NCBI RefSeq assembly: GCF_001544875.2
Contig: NZ_FCOA02000030.1
Span: forward strand, 20,739 to 84,738
DNA: 64,000 bases
DNA from: Caballeronia hypogeia
GTDB lineage: Bacteria; Pseudomonadota; Gammaproteobacteria; Burkholderiales; Burkholderiaceae
Reading direction: 5' to 3'
Part shown: piece after piece, positions 61,368 through 64,000 of the stretch
Position numbering within the stretch: the stretch's first letter is position 1
Layout of the letters: every line of letters starts with the position of its first letter
Translations under genes and position numbers: made by a program
The notes under the pieces: model-generated
What the model was told of the DNA's origin: nothing
Seen by the model: the letters and a program-made list of their open reading frames with translations, nothing else
Databases searched by the model: none

Positions 61368-62801
61368 ATGGAAAAAGGCATGCAGCGAGCACAGGACCCG
61401 ACGGGTCGTGCGGACGGGAGCGGTAGTCCCGCATCTCTCGCCGGCAAGGCGGCGGCATACGCGGGGCGCAGCAAGGCGCGCTTCCTGATCGTGTTCATGC
61501 TGTTCCTGGTCACGACGGTCAACTACGCCGACCGCGCAACGCTCTCCATCACCGGCTCCGCGATCCAGAAGGCGATGCATATCTCGCCGGTCGCGATGGG
61601 CTACATCTTCTCGTCGTTCGCGTGGGCTTACGTGATCGCGCAGATTCCGGGCGGCTGGCTGCTCGACCGTTTCGGCTCCAAACGCGTGTATGCGTTCAGC
61701 ATCTTTTTCTGGTCGATTCTGACGGCGCTGCAGGGCTTCGTCGCGGCGCTGCCGGTGGGCATGGCCATCGTCACGCTCTTCGTGCTGCGCTTTTGCGTCG
61801 GCGCGGCCGAGGCGCCGGCGTTTCCCGGCAATTCGCGCCTGACCGCGACCTGGTTCCCGACGGCCGAGCGCGGCACGGCGTCCGCCATCTTCAACTCGTC
61901 GCAATATTTCGCCGCCGTGCTGTTCACGCCGATCATGGGCTGGATCACGCACGAGTACGGCTGGCCGCACGTGTACTTCGCGATGGGCGCGCTCGGCGTG
62001 GTCATCACCGGCGTCTGGCTCAAGACGATCTACGCGCCGCGTCAGCATCCGCTCGCCAATGAAGCCGAAGTGCGCTTCATCGCCGACAACGGCGCGATGG
62101 TCGACCTCGAAGACAAGCAGCTCGCGCAGGAACGCCGCGCGGCGCAGACACATACGAAGAACAAGGGCACGCATGGCCGCGCCGTGTTCGCGCAATTGCT
62201 CAAGAGCCGCATGATGCTCGGCGTGTTCATCGCGCAGTACTGTATTACGACGCTCACGTATTTCTTCCTGACGTGGTTCCCGATCTATCTCGTGCAGGAA
62301 CGCCACATGTCGATTCTGAAGGCGGGCTTCGTCGCCTCGATTCCGGCGATCGCGGGCTTTCTCGGCGGCGTGCTCGGCGGCGTCATCTCCGACCGGCTGA
62401 TGAAGAGCGGCTTCTCGACGTCCACCGCGCGCAAGGTGCCGATCGTCGTCGGCCTGTTGTTGTCCACCTGCATGATCGTGTGCAACTACGTCGATAACCA
62501 GTGGCTCGTGGTCGGCATCATGGCGGCGGCGTTCTTCGGCAAGGGCATCGGCGCGCTCGGCTGGGCGGTCGTGTCCGACACCGCGCCCAAGGAAGCGAGC
62601 GGTTTGTGCGCGGCGCTTTTCAACACCTTCGGCAACACGGCGGGCATCACGACGCCGATCGTCATCGGCTATCTCGTGCAGGGCACGGGCTCGTTCGCGT
62701 CGGCGCTCGTGTTCGTCAGCGCGAACGCGTTGATCGCGATCGTCTGCTACCTGTTCGTCGTGGGCAAGATCCAGCGCTTCGAACTGAAGCCGGCTGCATA
62801 A
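61368..62801 (+). CDS. Glucarate/galactarate MFS transporter (GudP/GarP type)
   Basis: A 477-residue carrier. The start has a CGGAGACGAC ribosome site; a TTG at 61275 is also in frame. Helix 1 carries VNYADRATLSITGSAIQ and the segment MGYIFSSFAWAYVIAQIPGG with WLLDRFGSKRVYAFSIFFWS, very close to the E. coli GudP/GarP sequence as I recall it. WFPTAERGTASAIFNSSQYF is a further family block. It imports D-glucarate or galactarate with a proton. A lactonase and glucarate dehydratase follow, forming a compact operon. Confidence 0.9.
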   Translation: MEKGMQRAQDPTGRADGSGSPASLAGKAAAYAGRSKARFLIVFMLFLVTTVNYADRATLSITGSAIQKAMHISPVAMGYIFSSFAWAYVIAQIPGGWLLDRFGSKRVYAFSIFFWSILTALQGFVAALPVGMAIVTLFVLRFCVGAAEAPAFPGNSRLTATWFPTAERGTASAIFNSSQYFAAVLFTPIMGWITHEYGWPHVYFAMGALGVVITGVWLKTIYAPRQHPLANEAEVRFIADNGAMVDLEDKQLAQERRAAQTHTKNKGTHGRAVFAQLLKSRMMLGVFIAQYCITTLTYFFLTWFPIYLVQERHMSILKAGFVASIPAIAGFLGGVLGGVISDRLMKSGFSTSTARKVPIVVGLLLSTCMIVCNYVDNQWLVVGIMAAAFFGKGIGALGWAVVSDTAPKEASGLCAALFNTFGNTAGITTPIVIGYLVQGTGSFASALVFVSANALIAIVCYLFVVGKIQRFELKPAA

Positions 62802-62816
62802 AAAGGAGAAACGCAA

Positions 62817-63890
62817 GTGAGCAAGCGACGTACTTTTCTGAAGGCCGCTGCGGCGGGCGGACTGGCATCGGCAGCGGGTGTGTCGGGTTTGGCGGGCGCG
62901 CAGGCGCTTGGTGCATCGACCGATGCGAACACGGTGCCGTTCAAGCCGAGCACGCGCTATCCGGATGTATCGGTGGAAATTCTCGATCCGAGCTTCGCGA
63001 AATACCGGCTCTATAGCGCGTCGGTCGAGCAGCTCGGCAGCGGCATGCGCTGGGCCGAAGGGCCAGTGTATTTTCCGGCAGGACGTTATCTCGTGCTGAG
63101 CGACATCCCCAACAACCGCATGATGCGCTACGACGAAATGACGGGTAACTGGGGCGTGTTCCGCCAGCCCTCGAACCAGTCGAACGGCAACACGCGCGAT
63201 CTGCAAGGCCGGCTCGTGACCTGCGAGCACCTCACGCGACGCGTGACGCGCACCGAGCACAACGGCAAGATCACCGTGCTCGCGGACAACTATCAGGGCA
63301 AGCGTCTGAATTCGCCGAACGATATCGTCTGCAAGTCGGACGGCTCGATCTGGTTCAGCGATCCGCCGTTCGGGATCGCGGGCAACTGGGAAGGCGACAA
63401 GGCGACGCCCGAGCTGCCGCAATCGGTGTATCGCATTTCGCCCGACGGCCAGTTGCAGGCGATCATCACCGATCTCGCCGGACCGAACGGGCTCGCGTTT
63501 TCGCCGGATGAATCGAAGCTCTACGTGATCGAAAGCCGCGCGACGCCGAGCCGCATCATGTGGAGCTACGAGGTCGGCGCGGACGGCTTCACGCTCACGA
63601 ACAAGACGAAGCTTTTCGATGCGAACGGCGCCGGCGCGCTCGACGGCTTCAAGGTCGACCGCGACGGCAATCTGTGGTGCGGCTGGGGCTCCGATGGACG
63701 CGGCGGCGTGAACTCCGCCGACCTCGACGGCGTGAAGGTATTCAACGCGAAGGGCAAGCCCATCGGCTTCATTCACCTGCCGGAGCGTTGCCCGAATCTG
63801 ACTTTCGGCGGGCCGAAGAACAACCGGCTCTATATGGCGAGCTCGCACTCGCTCTACGCACTTTATGTCGAGGCCGAAGGGGCTGTCTGA
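62817..63890 (+). CDS. Tat-exported SMP-30/gluconolactonase-like lactonase
   Basis: A 357-residue protein with a GTG start and an AAAAGGAGAA ribosome site. The N-terminus has a twin-arginine signal (SKRRTFLKAAAAGG, then Ala-rich core and an Ala cleavage region near 29), so the folded protein is sent to the periplasm. The six-bladed propeller of SMP-30 is visible: WAEGPVYFPAGRYLVLSD, GLAFSPDESKLYVIES and GALDGFKVDRDGNLWCGWGS, with the metal-binding Glu, Asn and Asp (EGPV, NSPNDIV, DGFKVDRDG). It should hydrolyse a sugar-acid lactone before uptake by the transporter encoded just upstream. Confidence 0.87.
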   Translation: MSKRRTFLKAAAAGGLASAAGVSGLAGAQALGASTDANTVPFKPSTRYPDVSVEILDPSFAKYRLYSASVEQLGSGMRWAEGPVYFPAGRYLVLSDIPNNRMMRYDEMTGNWGVFRQPSNQSNGNTRDLQGRLVTCEHLTRRVTRTEHNGKITVLADNYQGKRLNSPNDIVCKSDGSIWFSDPPFGIAGNWEGDKATPELPQSVYRISPDGQLQAIITDLAGPNGLAFSPDESKLYVIESRATPSRIMWSYEVGADGFTLTNKTKLFDANGAGALDGFKVDRDGNLWCGWGSDGRGGVNSADLDGVKVFNAKGKPIGFIHLPERCPNLTFGGPKNNRLYMASSHSLYALYVEAEGAV

Positions 63891-63926
63891 CGCTCCCGCC
63901 TCAACTCAACTCAAAGGAATTAGCTC

Positions 63927-64000
63927 ATGTCCACGAACCCGAACGCCACTCCCAAAGTCACCGAATTGCGCGTCGTGCCGGTCGCCGGCCGCGACAGCAT
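63927..64000 (+). CDS. gudD: Start of glucarate dehydratase (cut by window edge)
   Basis: The last 74 bases encode an ATG with an AAAGGAAT ribosome site and the first 24 codons, including TPKVTELRVVPVAGRDSM. This closely resembles the start of E. coli GudD (VTEMQVIPVAGHDSM, from memory). It fits the GudP-lactonase context. The enzyme removes water from D-glucarate to give 5-keto-4-deoxyglucarate. The rest lies beyond the window. Confidence 0.8.
   Translation, partial: MSTNPNATPKVTELRVVPVAGRDS

Noticed and set aside
60684..63848. A 1054-codon minus-strand open frame crossing the LacI, transporter and lactonase genes
   Set aside because: It is antisense to two genes and out of frame in the LacI gene; no protein family is recognisable.
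1..64000. CRISPR arrays, tRNA or rRNA genes, intact insertion sequences and prophage
   Set aside because: No regularly spaced repeats, no cloverleaf-like or rRNA sequences, and no transposase, integrase or phage structural gene were seen while reading both strands.

Overview
The window looks like a chromosome or chromid segment of a beta-proteobacterium of the Burkholderiaceae, most likely Paraburkholderia, Caballeronia or Burkholderia. The sequence is strongly GC-rich, there are many LysR, LacI, GntR and Lrp regulators each beside a small catabolic operon, the recombination genes run recC-recB-recD, and several proteins have the flavour of that family. This assignment is inference from gene content; no rRNA, tRNA or other marker lies in the window. 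No CRISPR array, prophage or intact insertion sequence was seen.

Left part (1-14.5 kb): the end of an unidentified gene, an acyl-CoA ligase-like enzyme, a DUF488 protein, a cupin, a small Gly/Ser/Thr-rich secreted protein and a large secreted propeller-like protein. A TadE/TadG pilin-like pair is followed by two oppositely oriented glycosyltransferase genes and a methyltransferase. An MFS transporter with a LysR gene closes the section. Middle left (14.5-25.7 kb): a GntR-ABC sugar importer operon (ATPase, permease, binding protein) divergent from an L-fuconate dehydratase, then a GDSL lipoprotein. Next comes a LacI-controlled locus with a clear sigma70 promoter, two LacI-type operators, a phytanoyl-CoA-type dioxygenase, a sugar isomerase-like gene broken by an internal deletion, and an MFS transporter.

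Middle (25.8-38.5 kb): a LysR gene and an aspartate/asparagine utilisation operon (dicarboxylate symporter, two-domain Asp/Glu racemase, aspartase, periplasmic asparaginase), an MscS-type channel, an SDR, and an aromatic amino-acid set (Lrp regulator, AroP-like permease, TyrB-like aminotransferase). This is followed by a frameshifted McrC-like restriction remnant and a 68-residue protein made of three repeats. Then an ADP-ribosylglycohydrolase precedes recC-recB-recD, whose genes overlap by ATGA.

Right part (49.5-64 kb): a co-directional set with a membrane-split patatin, a bestrophin-like DUF4239 protein and an SdsA-type alkylsulfatase, ended by a strong two-way hairpin. An NDH-2/HAD-like pair is divergent from a LysR gene, and a PAS-kinase-receiver hybrid follows. 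The window ends with a D-glucarate locus: LacI repressor, operator, GudP-type transporter, a Tat-exported lactonase and the first codons of glucarate dehydratase.

The best candidates for undescribed biology are the patatin/DUF4239/alkylsulfatase set, the asymmetric double racemase in the aspartate operon, and the LacI-PhyH-isomerase-MFS locus.
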